Part shown: in pieces, positions 52,687 to 61,594 of the stretch | Layout: the number at the start of each line of letters is the position of its first letter | How positions within the stretch are numbered: the first letter of the stretch is position 1 | DNA from: Haloferax prahovense DSM 18310 | GTDB taxonomy: Archaea; Halobacteriota; Halobacteria; Halobacteriales; Haloferacaceae | Length of the DNA stretch: 64,000 bases | Assembly: GCF_000336815.1 (NCBI RefSeq) | Contig: NZ_AOLG01000009.1 | Location: 59,000-122,999 of the forward strand | Direction: 5' to 3' | Translations under genes and position numbers: made by a program | The notes under the pieces: model-generated | The model's database searches: none | What the model was told of the DNA's origin: nothing | Seen by the model: the letters and a program-made list of their open reading frames with translations, nothing else

Positions 52687-53742
52687 TCAGGCCGCGTCGA
52701 GGTGGAACTCGACGACCGCGCCCTCGCCCTCTTCGGTCGGCGGGAGGCGGAGTTCGCCGCCGTAGGCCTCCACAATCCACTTCGAGAGCCAGAGCCCCAG
52801 CCCGTTGCCGTGGGCGAGGTCGCTCTCTTCGACGTTCTGCTCGATGAGTTCGCGCTGGTGGTCGGGGATGCCCGGCCCGTCGTCCGCGATTCGCACGACG
52901 ACCTCGCTTCCGACGCGCTCGTACGCGACTTCGACCGTCGGAGCCGGGCCGGCGTGTTCGAGCGCGTTCTCGACGACCTCGCGGAAGGCGATTTTCAGCT
53001 TCTTCCCGCTGACGACCGCCGCGGGGCCGTCGCCGCTGATGGTGATGGTCGCCTCAGGGTTGGCCGCCGAGCGGTCGTCGACGAGCGATTCGAGGAGCGC
53101 GCGGAGGTCGACCGTCTCGCCCTCGGGTTCGCTGTCGACGAGTTGGGTGACGGTCTTGACCTGGTCGCTCATCGTTCCGAGGTCGTCACCGGTCGCTTTC
53201 AGGCGCTCGCCGATGTGGACGATCTCGTCGTCGCCGCCGTCGGTCGCGAGTTGGTCGCCCCAGCCGAGGAGCAACTGCGCGGTGTGCCGGAGATTGTGGC
53301 GGACGAGTCGGTTGATGACTGCCGACCGCTTGTACTGCTCCGATAGCTCGCGGGTCCGAATCCGGCGCACGTCGTTGAGGCCGATGAGGACGTGCGCGAC
53401 GGCGCTCACGCCGACGACCACGGCGGCGCTGAAAAGCGGTTCGCTGACCGTCCCGCCCGCAGCCTGCTGGTAGCTCCCGATGAGCGCGAGGACGAACACG
53501 GTGACGACGACGCCGAGGAGGTTCCAGCCGGCGACGCGGGCGACATGGACGGTTTTGAGGTCGCTTCGATAGACGACGGGGCCGACGGCGACGAAGAGCA
53601 CCGAGATGATGAGGCCGAAGGCCGCGACGACGAGCCCCGCGAGGTCGGATGCGACCGAGGCGACGCTGGTTGAGACGATGGCGAACAGGGCCAGCCCGGT
53701 GAGGCTGAGCGACCCCGCGCCGACGAGACGAGAGACGTTCAC
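52687..53742 (-). CDS. Membrane sensor histidine kinase
   Basis: A 351-residue kinase. Four transmembrane helices (about 7-29, 36-57, 71-90 and 104-121) form a membrane sensor with little external sequence. They are followed by an H-box RLVRHNLRHTAQLL (phospho-acceptor H149) and a HATPase domain with N-box VENALEHAG (about 260), DDGPGIPDHQ and GNGLGLWLSK. It has no PAS domain. Haloarchaeal kinases of this kind often act with orphan response regulators. It is monocistronic on the minus strand; its target is unknown. Confidence 0.88.
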   Translation of the reverse strand: MNVSRLVGAGSLSLTGLALFAIVSTSVASVASDLAGLVVAAFGLIISVLFVAVGPVVYRSDLKTVHVARVAGWNLLGVVVTVFVLALIGSYQQAAGGTVSEPLFSAAVVVGVSAVAHVLIGLNDVRRIRTRELSEQYKRSAVINRLVRHNLRHTAQLLLGWGDQLATDGGDDEIVHIGERLKATGDDLGTMSDQVKTVTQLVDSEPEGETVDLRALLESLVDDRSAANPEATITISGDGPAAVVSGKKLKIAFREVVENALEHAGPAPTVEVAYERVGSEVVVRIADDGPGIPDHQRELIEQNVEESDLAHGNGLGLWLSKWIVEAYGGELRLPPTEEGEGAVVEFHLDAA

Positions 53743-53790
53743 GGTTCGTTGACTCTCGTGAGTGTAATAACGCTTCTCTGAAACGAGTTG

Positions 53791-54441
53791 TCACTCGACG
53801 TTGACACGGTACGGAAGTCCCTCGGGGTCGAAGACGCCGTCGGCGTCGCACTGCGCAGAGACCGGGCCAACCGTCGCCTCGCTGTCGGTCGGATACCACG
53901 CGCGGCCGACCGGCGAGACGACGAAGCGGGCGTCTCGGCCGCCGACGAACACGAGGTCACCGCCCTCGAACGACTCCAGCGGCTCGATGCCGAGGGCCTC
54001 GGTCATCGACGCCACGAACTCCTCGACGTTCGGGACCGCCATCCCGACCTCGGTCGCGCCGCGGAGGTCGGTCGCCGGGTCGAACTCGCCCGTGGCGTCG
54101 CCGTCGTAGCAGACGTACTCGATGACGTTGCCCTCGGGGTCCTCGAAGTAGACGGAGTCGCAGCCGAGGAAGTCGAACCGGACGCTCGGCCCCTCGTCGG
54201 TGTCGAGCACGTCAACGCCTGCGCGCTCGTCTAACCACGCGACCACGGAGTCGACCGCGGCGGAGACGGTGAAGGCGAGGTGGCCGGGGTCGGTGTCGCC
54301 GAGTTCGAACCACAGGGTCGTCTCTCCGGCGGTCGCAGAGCGTTGTGACCCGGTGACCGGCGCGAACCCGAGCGTCTCGACGTAGAACTCACACAGCGAG
54401 ATGGGGTCAGTCGCGGCGAGAGCGACGCGGTTGAACTTCAT
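53791..54441 (-). CDS. VOC-superfamily protein (glyoxalase/bleomycin-resistance type)
   Basis: A 216-residue protein with two VOC-fold repeats: MKFNRVALAATDPISLCEFY (1-20) to FEDPEGNVIEYVCYD (about 114), and RGATEVGMAVPNVEEFVASM onward. Paired beta-alpha-beta-beta-beta modules usually bind a divalent metal; H55 in GHLAFTV and E-containing DPEGNVIE are candidate ligands. The enzyme activity is unknown. The ATG at 54441 is preferred over the GTG at 54447. It lies 48 bases downstream of the kinase start on the same strand but is transcribed toward it. Confidence 0.85.
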   Translation of the reverse strand: MKFNRVALAATDPISLCEFYVETLGFAPVTGSQRSATAGETTLWFELGDTDPGHLAFTVSAAVDSVVAWLDERAGVDVLDTDEGPSVRFDFLGCDSVYFEDPEGNVIEYVCYDGDATGEFDPATDLRGATEVGMAVPNVEEFVASMTEALGIEPLESFEGGDLVFVGGRDARFVVSPVGRAWYPTDSEATVGPVSAQCDADGVFDPEGLPYRVNVE

Positions 54442-54590
54442 GGTCACACCTCGCCGCGGCGCGGTTTAATCGAATCGCTCGTGTCGGCCGCGTCGGCGGT
54501 CGGTCGCCGGCTTGTGGCCGTCGCGGCGAGACCGGATGGCTCGCGACCGAGCGTCGAAATCGCTTTCTCCCGCATGGACGAAGCCGACGT

Positions 54591-55412
54591 ATGAACGACT
54601 CGCAGGGGTCGATTGCCGACCGCGAGTGGCGTGTGATTCGCGAGGAGGTCCGACCGGGGCCGATGCAGATGGCGCTCGACGAGGTCGCGGGCGAGACGGC
54701 CGCCGCGGGCGGCCCTCGGACTGTCCGCGTCTACTCGTGGGAGCCGAGTTGCCTCTCGCTCGGCTACGGACAGGACCCCGAGACCGTCGATTGGGACTAC
54801 TGCGAACGCGAGGGAATCGACGTGACCCGCCGGCAGACCGGCGGCGGCGGCATCTACCACGACCGCCACGGCGACGTGGCCTACTCCATCGCCGCGCCGA
54901 AATCGGAGTTGCCGGGCGACCTCATGGACTGCTATCACCTCCTGTGCGAGCCGATTCTCGACGCGATTCGCGCGGTCGGCGTGGACGTGGACTTCGTCGA
55001 CGACGACGTGCCCGTCATCTGGCATCCTGCCTGCTACCTGCGGGCGCTCCACCCCGCCCACGACATGGTCGCCGCAGGCCGGAAAGTCGCGGGCAACGCC
55101 CAGTACCGCCGCCGCGATGCCGTCGTCCAGCACGGCTCTCTCACCTACTCGGTGGACGCCGAGACCCACCTCGACGTGTTCGAGGGCCACGACGTGACGC
55201 CCGAGGCGTTCTGCGAGCGCGTCGTCGGAATCGACGAACTCGGCGATGCCTCCCGCGAGGAGTTCGTCGCGGCGCTCACCGAATCGCTCTCGGGATTCGC
55301 CGACGCCGACGAGGGTTCGTGGACCGACGACGAACTCGACCGGGCGCGCGCGAAGGTCGACGAGAAGTACCGCGCTGACGACTGGGTACGCCGTCGTCCG
55401 GGGTCGCGGTGA
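54591..55412 (+). CDS. Lipoate-protein ligase family enzyme
   Basis: A 273-residue member of the LplA/LipB/BirA fold. Lipoyl-binding RRQTGGGGIYHDRHGDVAYS (75-94) and lysine-containing RKVAGNAQYRRRDAVVQHGS are the family signatures; the Lys contacts lipoyl-AMP. Proteins of this size can act as lipoate ligase or lipoyl/octanoyl transferase; the LplA C-terminal domain may be a separate gene elsewhere. The likely target is the E2 or GcvH lipoyl domain. The start at 54591 matches the family's beginning with an upstream helix. Confidence 0.88.
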   Translation: MNDSQGSIADREWRVIREEVRPGPMQMALDEVAGETAAAGGPRTVRVYSWEPSCLSLGYGQDPETVDWDYCEREGIDVTRRQTGGGGIYHDRHGDVAYSIAAPKSELPGDLMDCYHLLCEPILDAIRAVGVDVDFVDDDVPVIWHPACYLRALHPAHDMVAAGRKVAGNAQYRRRDAVVQHGSLTYSVDAETHLDVFEGHDVTPEAFCERVVGIDELGDASREEFVAALTESLSGFADADEGSWTDDELDRARAKVDEKYRADDWVRRRPGSR

Positions 55413-55499
55413 GCGGTCGAGAACTGGGCGACTGAGAACAGAGCGGCCGAACACAGGGTGGTCGAGAACCGTGCGCCGAGTCGTGCGGCCGACCTCGAC

Positions 55500-56024
55500 T
55501 CAGAAGCCGAACGTCTCCGGTTCGTCGAGGTCGAGAGCTTCGGTGACGCCCTCGTAGACCTCCGTCAGGGGCGGCACGTCGCGGGTGGGGTCGAGCCAGT
55601 GATCGCCCAGCCAGCGGTAGCGGACGGTCAGGTTCTCGTCGATGAGGAAACACGAGCGTCGGGAGCGCTTCGAGACGCCGAAGGTCCGGTAGACGACGTC
55701 GAACGCCGCGGCGAGTTCGAGGTCGGTGTCGGCGTACAGCGGGAACAGCAGGCCGTACCGGTCGATAAAGCGGCGGTGCATCCCGACGCCCGACTTGCTC
55801 GACCCGACGACGCGGACCGCGTTCCCGCTCGTGAACCAGTCGAAGTCGCGGAGGGCGCACCACTCCTCGGTGCAGTCGGGGCTGAAGTCGGCGGTGTAGA
55901 AACAGAGGAGGACGGGCTTGTCGGCGACGAGGTCCGAGAGGCTGCGCTCGCTCACGTCCCCGTCAGGCGCGACGAGCGTCTGCGCCACGTCGGGGGCCGT
56001 CGTCCCGACGGAAAGTCCAGTCAT
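55500..56024 (-). CDS. Peroxiredoxin-like protein (AhpC/Bcp type)
   Basis: A 174-residue thioredoxin-fold protein. Peroxidatic C51 lies in FYTADFSPDC, and a second Cys follows five residues later (C56, CTEEWC), as in Bcp/PrxQ-type enzymes. The usual T-x-x-C is S-P-D-C here. It should reduce peroxides with thioredoxin-type donors. The start at 56024 (MTGLSVGTTAPDVAQ) fits the family; the long frame through 57986 is antisense to nfo and is not coding. It diverges from nfo, with the two starts about 95 bases apart. Confidence 0.85.
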   Translation of the reverse strand: MTGLSVGTTAPDVAQTLVAPDGDVSERSLSDLVADKPVLLCFYTADFSPDCTEEWCALRDFDWFTSGNAVRVVGSSKSGVGMHRRFIDRYGLLFPLYADTDLELAAAFDVVYRTFGVSKRSRRSCFLIDENLTVRYRWLGDHWLDPTRDVPPLTEVYEGVTEALDLDEPETFGF

Positions 56025-56120
56025 GTGACGTGATTCGCCGCGTGAACGATAGCCGTTCTGTCTTCGCCCGACTCCGCCGACTCCGAAGTCCCTTTGTTCG
56101 GGTACGCCGTCGGACTCTGC

Positions 56121-57002
56121 ATGCACGTCGGCGCACACGTCTCGATGTCCAGTTCGAAGGTCTCTTCCGACGACGAGACCCCACCGCACGGTAACGTCGC
56201 CAACGCCGTCTTCCGGCAGGTCGCCTTCGGCGGCAACTGCGGGCAGATTTTCACCACCTCGCCGCAGGTGTGGCGCGACCCCGACATCTCCGACGAGGAG
56301 GCCGAACTGTTCCGCGAGGAGACCGCCGACGAACTGTCGGGGCCGTGGGTCATCCACTCGTCGTACCTCGTCAACCTCTGTACGCCCAAAGACGGCCTCC
56401 GACAGAAGTCGCTGGACTCGATGCAGACGGAGGTCGATATGGCCGACAAACTCGGCATCGAGTACGTGAACGTCCACCTCGGAGCCCACACCGGCGCGGG
56501 TGAACAGCAGGGCCTCGACAACGCCATCTCCGTCCTCGACGACCTCGACATCCCCGACGGCGTCACCGTCCTCATCGAGTCCGACGCGGGGTCGGGCACG
56601 AAGATGGGCGACGACTTCGCCCACCTCGGCTACGTCCTCGAGGAGTCCGAACAGGACCTCGACGTCTGTCTCGACACGGCCCACGCGTTCGCCGCGGGCT
56701 ACGACCTCTCGACGGCGGCGGGCGTCGACGAGACGTTCGAGGAACTCGACGCCGAGGTCGGTCTGGAGCACCTCAAGTGCGTCCACCTCAACGACTCGAA
56801 ACACGAGTGCGGGACGAACAAGGACGAACACGCCCTCATCGGCGAGGGACTCATCGGCGAGGAGGGCATGCGCGCGTTCATCAACCACGACGCCATCGTC
56901 GACAACGACGTGCCGCTCGTCTTGGAGACGCCCACCGAGGACGGCAAGGGCTTCGCGTGGAACATCGACCGCGTCCGCGAACTCCGCGCAGACGCGGAGT
57001 GA
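56121..57002 (+). CDS. nfo: Endonuclease IV (AP endonuclease)
   Basis: A 293-residue TIM-barrel AP endonuclease of the Nfo family. All nine zinc ligands are in register: H79, H119, E153, D185, H188, H222, D235, H237 and E269. The motifs are [32 protein letters not shown] and [16 protein letters not shown]. It cleaves DNA 5' to abasic sites in base excision repair. The start at 56121 ([11 protein letters not shown]) is the canonical N-terminus. It diverges from the peroxiredoxin-like gene, which may link two stress functions, though this is speculative. Confidence 0.95.
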   Translation: MHVGAHVSMSSSKVSSDDETPPHGNVANAVFRQVAFGGNCGQIFTTSPQVWRDPDISDEEAELFREETADELSGPWVIHSSYLVNLCTPKDGLRQKSLDSMQTEVDMADKLGIEYVNVHLGAHTGAGEQQGLDNAISVLDDLDIPDGVTVLIESDAGSGTKMGDDFAHLGYVLEESEQDLDVCLDTAHAFAAGYDLSTAAGVDETFEELDAEVGLEHLKCVHLNDSKHECGTNKDEHALIGEGLIGEEGMRAFINHDAIVDNDVPLVLETPTEDGKGFAWNIDRVRELRADAE

Positions 57003-57050
57003 GCGTTCAGGCGGCGGGCCGCTGAGCCCCCGTATCGACTGTTTCGACTG

Positions 57051-57056
57051 TTTTTT
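57051..57056 (+). terminator. T6 terminator candidate after nfo
   Basis: CTGTTTTTTGGG about 50 bases after the nfo stop is a plausible oligo-T terminator. The next gene starts at 57081, so incomplete termination would give read-through. Confidence 0.4.
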
Positions 57057-57080
57057 GGGTCGCCGCGCCCGACACCGCGT

Positions 57081-57881
57081 GTGCGACGTTTCTCGGAATC
57101 GTACCTCCGGCGGACGCGAGCGGGTATGTGGGACGACTCCCGCGCGGCCCTCGCCGACCTCGACCTCGGCGGCCGGGCCCGCATCCTCGACGTGGGCTGC
57201 GGGACCGGCGAGTTCACGCGCGTCCTCGCGGAGGCCTCGGAGGCCCGCGTCGTCGGCGTCGATGCCGACACTGACTTGCTTTCTGTCGCCAGCGACCGCG
57301 ACAGCGATATCGAGGCGGTCGCCGGCGACGCGACTCGGCTTCCCTTCGCCGCCGACAGCTTCGATTTGGTCGTCTGTCAGGCGCTCCTCGTGAACCTCCC
57401 CGACCCGACGGCCGCGCTCGCGGAGTTCGCCCGCGTCTCGTCGGACCTCGTGGCGACGGTCGAACCCGACAACGCCGCCGTCGGCGTCGATTCGACCGTC
57501 GAGGCCGAGGCGGCACTGGACCGCCGCGTCAGAGACGCCTTCCGCGACGGCGTGGCGACCGACGTGGCGCTCGGCAACCGCGTCCGCGGGCTGTTCGACG
57601 ACGCCGGCCTCTCGGTCGTCGGGACTCGCCGGTACCACCACCGGAAACTGACCGAACCGCCGTACGACGAACACGATGTTCGGAGCGCGGCCAAGAAAGC
57701 GACCGGCGAGGGGCTGGACCGCCACGAGGCCGACCTCCGCCGCGGGCTCGACGGTGACTCGTACGAGTCCGTCCGCCGGAAGTGGCGGGAGATGGGGCGC
57801 GAAGTCGTCCAGCAGATTCGAGACGAGGAGTACCGCCGGGCCGAGGTCGTCCCGTTCGACGTGACGACGGGCCGGGTGTAG
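57081..57881 (+). CDS. Class I SAM-dependent methyltransferase
   Basis: A 266-residue methyltransferase. SAM-binding motif I is ILDVGCGTGEFTRVLAE (about 35-51), acidic motif II is VVGVDADTDLL (about 56-66), and motif IV/post is DSFDLVVCQALLVNLPDP. The start appears to be GTG at 57081, preserving VRRFSESYLRRTRAGMW before the fold. The C-terminal third (about 165-266) is helical and charged. The substrate is unknown. It has no operon partners. Confidence 0.82.
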   Translation: MRRFSESYLRRTRAGMWDDSRAALADLDLGGRARILDVGCGTGEFTRVLAEASEARVVGVDADTDLLSVASDRDSDIEAVAGDATRLPFAADSFDLVVCQALLVNLPDPTAALAEFARVSSDLVATVEPDNAAVGVDSTVEAEAALDRRVRDAFRDGVATDVALGNRVRGLFDDAGLSVVGTRRYHHRKLTEPPYDEHDVRSAAKKATGEGLDRHEADLRRGLDGDSYESVRRKWREMGREVVQQIRDEEYRRAEVVPFDVTTGRV

Positions 57882-57945
57882 TCGGGTCGGAGTCGCGACC
57901 GATTCAACGCGACCCGGCTCGACGGCCGAAAAAGCGGTTATCTGT

Positions 57946-58584
57946 TCAGTAGCCGACCGCGAGCTGTTCGTGGACCGCGTCGCCACTCTCCAGTTCGTCC
58001 GCGAACGCGATTGCGAAGTCCTCCATGGAGATGCGGCTCTCGCCGTCTTCGTCGGCGACGAGTTCGCCGAGCGCGGTCCGGAACTCGCCGGTTCGATCGC
58101 CGGGTTCGATGAACGCCGCGGGCGCGACGTAGGTCCACCGCAGGTCGTCGGCGTCTTCCAGTAGGCCGTACGCTTCGATGGCGGCGCTGGCGACTGGCTT
58201 CCACTCGTCGGGGAACTCCGGCGAGTCGATGAGCCGCGTGTCGGGGCCGACGTTCAGGATGCCCGCGCCGCCGGTCCAGACGAGGCGGTCGACCGAGGCG
58301 CGGCGCATCCCGTCGACCACGGCGTCGAGCATCTCGACGAGGACCTCGGGCGACTCGTCGTCGCTCGGGCCGAGCGCGGAGACGACCGCGTCGTGGCCCG
58401 CGGCGAGTCGCGCGATTTGGTCGGCGTCGGTCGCGTCGCCGGCGACCGCCGAGAAGTCGGGGTCGTCGACGCCGTCGACCGCGCCGCTTCGGGAGACGCC
58501 GGTCACCGCGTGGCCGCGGTTCAGGAGTTCGTTGGCGATTCGGGTGCCGATTCGTCCGCTCGCACCGAGGAGAAGTACGTTCAT
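57946..58584 (-). CDS. NAD(P)-binding protein, NmrA/SDR_a5-like
   Basis: A 212-residue Rossmann protein with the dinucleotide motif LLGASGRIGTRIANELL (5-21). Catalytic-type residues are weak, as in NmrA-like or atypical SDR proteins that bind NAD(P)H or act as reductases/epimerases. It diverges from an HxlR-family regulator, with 134 bases between starts. Such pairs are common in haloarchaea and suggest that the regulator controls this gene in response to a redox or aldehyde signal (inference). Confidence 0.85.
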   Translation of the reverse strand: MNVLLLGASGRIGTRIANELLNRGHAVTGVSRSGAVDGVDDPDFSAVAGDATDADQIARLAAGHDAVVSALGPSDDESPEVLVEMLDAVVDGMRRASVDRLVWTGGAGILNVGPDTRLIDSPEFPDEWKPVASAAIEAYGLLEDADDLRWTYVAPAAFIEPGDRTGEFRTALGELVADEDGESRISMEDFAIAFADELESGDAVHEQLAVGY

Positions 58585-58718
58585 GATGGCGTGATATAGT
58601 GTCGTGAGTCGTGTTCGTCGTCCGGCTCGTCGCGACGATGCGGTCACATCGTCATACTTGGTCAAAGAGAGTGAGTTTAATATAGCTAAGCGAACCTCGG
58701 TGTGAGTAGGTCACGCCG

Positions 58719-59066
58719 ATGTCACCGCACCAGAACCTCGAAACGAAGTACGAACAGTGTCCGGTCATCAAGACGCTCGAAGAAATCGGGTCGCGGTGGC
58801 GGATGACGGTCATCCACGTGCTGCGCGAGGGCGACCTCCGGTTCAACGAACTCAAGCGCGCGAGCGGCGCGAACTCCCAGACGCTCTCGCGCGTGTTGGA
58901 CGACCTCCAAGAGCTAGGGTACGTCGAGCGGGAGGTCGAAGATGGCAGTCCAATCGCGGTGTACTACTCGCTCACCCAGAAGGGCGAGGAGCTGCTTCCG
59001 GCGTTCGACGACATCTCCGAGTGGGGAGAAAAATGGATGTCAGAGGACGGCGGCGCGGGGTCGTAG
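58719..59066 (+). CDS. HxlR-family transcriptional regulator
   Basis: A 115-residue winged-helix regulator of the HxlR/MarR-like family. C14 in YEQCPVIKTLEEIGSRW (family Cys), helix DLRFNELKRASGANSQTLSR and wing EVEDGSPIAVYYSLT are conserved. A single Cys near the N-terminus is used by relatives as a thiol or electrophile sensor. It is preceded by TATA-like TTTAATATAG at 58677. It is divergent from the NAD(P)-binding gene and is its likely controller. Confidence 0.9.
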   Translation: MSPHQNLETKYEQCPVIKTLEEIGSRWRMTVIHVLREGDLRFNELKRASGANSQTLSRVLDDLQELGYVEREVEDGSPIAVYYSLTQKGEELLPAFDDISEWGEKWMSEDGGAGS

Positions 59067-59083
59067 CCGGGTTCGACCGGTAG

Positions 59084-59299
59084 TTAGCCGAGGAACAGGT
59101 CGACGAAGTTCCCGCTCGACTGACCGCGGTAGAGCTCGGAGTAGCCGCAGTTCGCACACGAGACGACGGTGAACTGGCGGTTCTGGATATCGAACATCTT
59201 CGAGAGACCGGTGCCGGAGGTCGCGATGGAGTCGATTTCGGTCTCGGAGTGGCCACACTTCGGGCAGCCGTCGCGGTCGGCACTTGGTGGAGGGCTCAT
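59084..59299 (-). CDS. 71-residue zinc-ribbon protein, DUF2082-like
   Basis: A small protein with CPKCG (12, 15) and CANCG (48, 51) zinc knuckles and conserved TGLSKMFDIQNRQFTVVSC and GNFVDLFLG blocks. These match the DUF2082 zinc-ribbon family (name from memory), found in bacteria and archaea with unknown function. The start at 59299 is preferred over the longer frame. It converges with the HxlR-family gene. Confidence 0.8.
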   Translation of the reverse strand: MSPPPSADRDGCPKCGHSETEIDSIATSGTGLSKMFDIQNRQFTVVSCANCGYSELYRGQSSGNFVDLFLG

Positions 59300-59374
59300 G
59301 TTGAGTAGTTGAACTACGCCAGTGAAAAAACCACCTCCAAAACGATTTCCTGTTCCGCGCCCGCGAGTACGCAC

Positions 59375-59650
59375 ATGCCCGCCGGTGGTCTCGTGTTCTT
59401 CCTCTTCGTCCTCCTCAGCATCGCCGCCGCAGTCGCCCTCTACGCCGCGATTCAAGGCGAGACGAGCGACTTACCGACGATGAGCCGCGAGGAGGCGGAG
59501 CGCCGCGCCCGCGACGAGGGGATGCGGTACAACGAAAAACACGGTCGAGGGACCGACCGCCGCCCGAACGAGGGCGACCGGGATGACGGCTCTGGCTGGG
59601 GCTCCGAGCGCACCGGCGACCGCGGCCGCGACGACACCCGCGACTGGTAG
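59375..59650 (+). CDS. Small membrane protein with hydrophilic tail
   Basis: A 91-residue protein. A single N-terminal transmembrane helix (about 5-26, GLVFFLFVLLSIAAAVALY) is followed by a highly charged, low-complexity R/D/E/G tail (about 30-91), probably cytoplasmic. The function is unknown. The start at 59375 (MPAGGLVFF) is chosen over an upstream GTG/ATG frame because it begins directly before the helix. Confidence 0.65.
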   Translation: MPAGGLVFFLFVLLSIAAAVALYAAIQGETSDLPTMSREEAERRARDEGMRYNEKHGRGTDRRPNEGDRDDGSGWGSERTGDRGRDDTRDW

Positions 59651-59676
59651 CCGGTCGGCCCGGCTCGGCTCCGCCC

Positions 59677-60324
59677 TCAGACCACGTCGCCGCGGACCGA
59701 CGTGCCGGTCTGCTCGGCCCGGTAGGCTCGCATCGCCTCGACGGCCGTCTCGGCCTCGTCGCCTTCCAGTCCGAGCATCTCCAGCGCGCCCGAGAGCGTC
59801 GGGAAGGCGAACTCGCTGTTTCGGAGCTTCGACATCGCGTCGGGCGAGCGCTGACCGTCGGCGTAGAGGCAGACGCCGCGGGGGTCGAGAATCTGCTCGT
59901 AGGCCTCGCGGGCGACTGCGCCCTTCAGCCGCTGGGTGACGTTGTCCTCGAACGAGGCGTTGCACACTTCGAGGTGGACCGGTTCGTCGTCGTCGGGGAG
60001 CAGGTGAGCGGCGAGACATTTCTCGGGGGCCGCGTAGCCGTTCGAGTTGGCTCGCAACAGGTCGGGGTGCTCGCGCGCCCACTCGGCGCGGACGCTCTTG
60101 CCGACGCCCTTCACGCCGTGGGACCGCTCGAACGCCTCGGCCGCGTCGGGGTCGCCGCGGAGGAGGATGTCTTTCGTCACGTACACGTCGAGTCGGTCGA
60201 GGGGGTCGAGGCCGAGCGCCACGTCGCCGTAGACCCACACCTCGCGGACCGGGACGGGGAGCGTCTCGGACTCGACGGCGTCGACGACGGCGTCGACTCG
60301 GTCGAGGGCGGCGTCTCTGTCCAT
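59677..60324 (-). CDS. Conserved haloarchaeal protein (DUF7095-like)
   Basis: A 215-residue cytoplasmic protein beginning MDRDAALDRVDAVVDAVESE. It has a conserved-looking core VYVTKDILLRGDP, NGYAAPEKCLAAHLLP and LEVCNASFEDNVTQRLKGAV. It resembles the family I know as DUF7095 (from memory), of unknown function. It diverges from ncsA with 125 bases between starts, sharing the promoter region. There is no signal peptide or membrane segment. Confidence 0.68.
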   Translation of the reverse strand: MDRDAALDRVDAVVDAVESETLPVPVREVWVYGDVALGLDPLDRLDVYVTKDILLRGDPDAAEAFERSHGVKGVGKSVRAEWAREHPDLLRANSNGYAAPEKCLAAHLLPDDDEPVHLEVCNASFEDNVTQRLKGAVAREAYEQILDPRGVCLYADGQRSPDAMSKLRNSEFAFPTLSGALEMLGLEGDEAETAVEAMRAYRAEQTGTSVRGDVV

Positions 60325-60449
60325 CGACTGTCCGTGGGGTTCGGAGGGTCAAACCGGTTGCGACCGCGTCCGACGGAGACGTCGGTCGAGCGAGCGACGC
60401 CCGCCCCGAGGCGAAACCCGTATCCCTCCCGCCGGGCAAGCGACCGGCA

Positions 60450-61415
60450 ATGGAGTGCGACAAGTGCGGCCGCGACGCGGTGATGCACGCGGCCTACTCC
60501 GGGGCCCACCTCTGCGAAGACCACTTTTGCGCCTCGGTCGAGAAACGCGTGCGCCGCCGCATTCGCGAGGACAACATGCTGCCCCGCGACGCCAGCCCGG
60601 AGAACCCTCAGACGTGGGTTATCGGACTCTCCGGCGGCAAGGACAGCGTCGTCCTCACACACATCCTCGACGACACGTTCGGGCGCGACCCCCGCATCGA
60701 ACTCGTCGCCCTCACCATCCACGAGGGCATCGAGGGCTACCGCGACAAGTCCGTCGACGCCTGCGTCGAACTCGCGGAAGACCTCGACATCCACCACGAA
60801 CTGGTCACCTACGAAGACGAGTTCGGCGTCCAGATGGACGACGTGGTCGAAAAGGACCCCGAGAACATGGCCGCCTGCGCCTACTGCGGGGTGTTCCGTC
60901 GCGACCTGCTCGAACGCTTCGCCGACGAGCTCGGGGCGGACAAACTGCTCACGGGACACAACCTCGACGACGAGGCGCAGACGGCGCTCATGAACTTCTT
61001 CGAGGGCGACCTCAAGCAGGTCGCAAAGCACTTCGACGCCAGCATCGGCGACTTCGAAAAGCGCCGCGACGCCGGCGAGTTCATCCCGCGGGCCAAGCCG
61101 TTGCGCGACGTGCCCGAAAAGGAAGTCGCGCTCTACGCCCACCTGAAGGACCTCCCGGCGCACATCACCGAGTGCCCCCACTCCTCGGAGGCCTACCGCG
61201 GCGAGATTCAGCAGTTGCTGTTGAAACTCGAAGAGAACCACCCCGGTACCCGTCACTCCATCATGGCCGGCTACGAGGAGTTGGCCGAACTGACCGCCCG
61301 CGAGTACCGCGGCGAGGGCCGCGTCGACCTCAACGACTGCGAGCGCTGCGGGTCGAAGACCGCCGGCGACGTCTGTCGGAAGTGCCGGCTCATCGAGTCC
61401 ATAGAAGCGGTCTGA
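60450..61415 (+). CDS. ncsA: tRNA 2-thiolation protein NcsA (Ncs6/Ctu1 type)
   Basis: A 321-residue PP-loop ATPase of the TIGR00269/Ncs6 group. PP-loop SGGKDS is at residues 61-66. The catalytic and thiol-carrying cysteines are ACAYCG (C143, C146) and ECPHSS (C242). N-terminal (CDKCG) and C-terminal (CERCG, CRKC) zinc fingers frame the domain. It thiolates U34 of tRNA-Lys, -Glu and -Gln using sulfur activated on SAMP2 by UbaA, which is encoded at 33956. It matches Haloferax NcsA (HVO_0580, from memory). It is immediately followed by a T-rich terminator candidate. Confidence 0.93.
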   Translation: MECDKCGRDAVMHAAYSGAHLCEDHFCASVEKRVRRRIREDNMLPRDASPENPQTWVIGLSGGKDSVVLTHILDDTFGRDPRIELVALTIHEGIEGYRDKSVDACVELAEDLDIHHELVTYEDEFGVQMDDVVEKDPENMAACAYCGVFRRDLLERFADELGADKLLTGHNLDDEAQTALMNFFEGDLKQVAKHFDASIGDFEKRRDAGEFIPRAKPLRDVPEKEVALYAHLKDLPAHITECPHSSEAYRGEIQQLLLKLEENHPGTRHSIMAGYEELAELTAREYRGEGRVDLNDCERCGSKTAGDVCRKCRLIESIEAV

Positions 61416-61432
61416 GCGGTCCGGAACGCCGG

Positions 61433-61437
61433 TTTTT
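61433..61437 (+). terminator. T5 terminator candidate after ncsA
   Basis: GGTTTTTCGT lies 18 bases after the ncsA stop and before the convergent ftsZ2 gene. It is a likely oligo-T terminator. A GTCTTAC element (61444-61450) follows it directly. Confidence 0.4.
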
Positions 61438-61594
61438 CGTCGTGTCTTACGAGTCGGACAGTCAGACAGCGACGGGTGAGGTCACACCGACCGAGCCGTC
61501 GTCGACACTCACGGTCGGAGAACCGCGTCAGCGAAAAAGAACCCACGAGTGTACCCGACGGGCGCGGCGGCGTCCGCACGGGTCAGACAGGGCG

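Noticed and set aside
55500..57986. 828-codon minus-strand frame covering nfo and the methyltransferase
   Set aside because: Only its last part (55500-56024) is a real gene, a peroxiredoxin-like protein. The rest is antisense to endonuclease IV and the methyltransferase, both with intact active sites.
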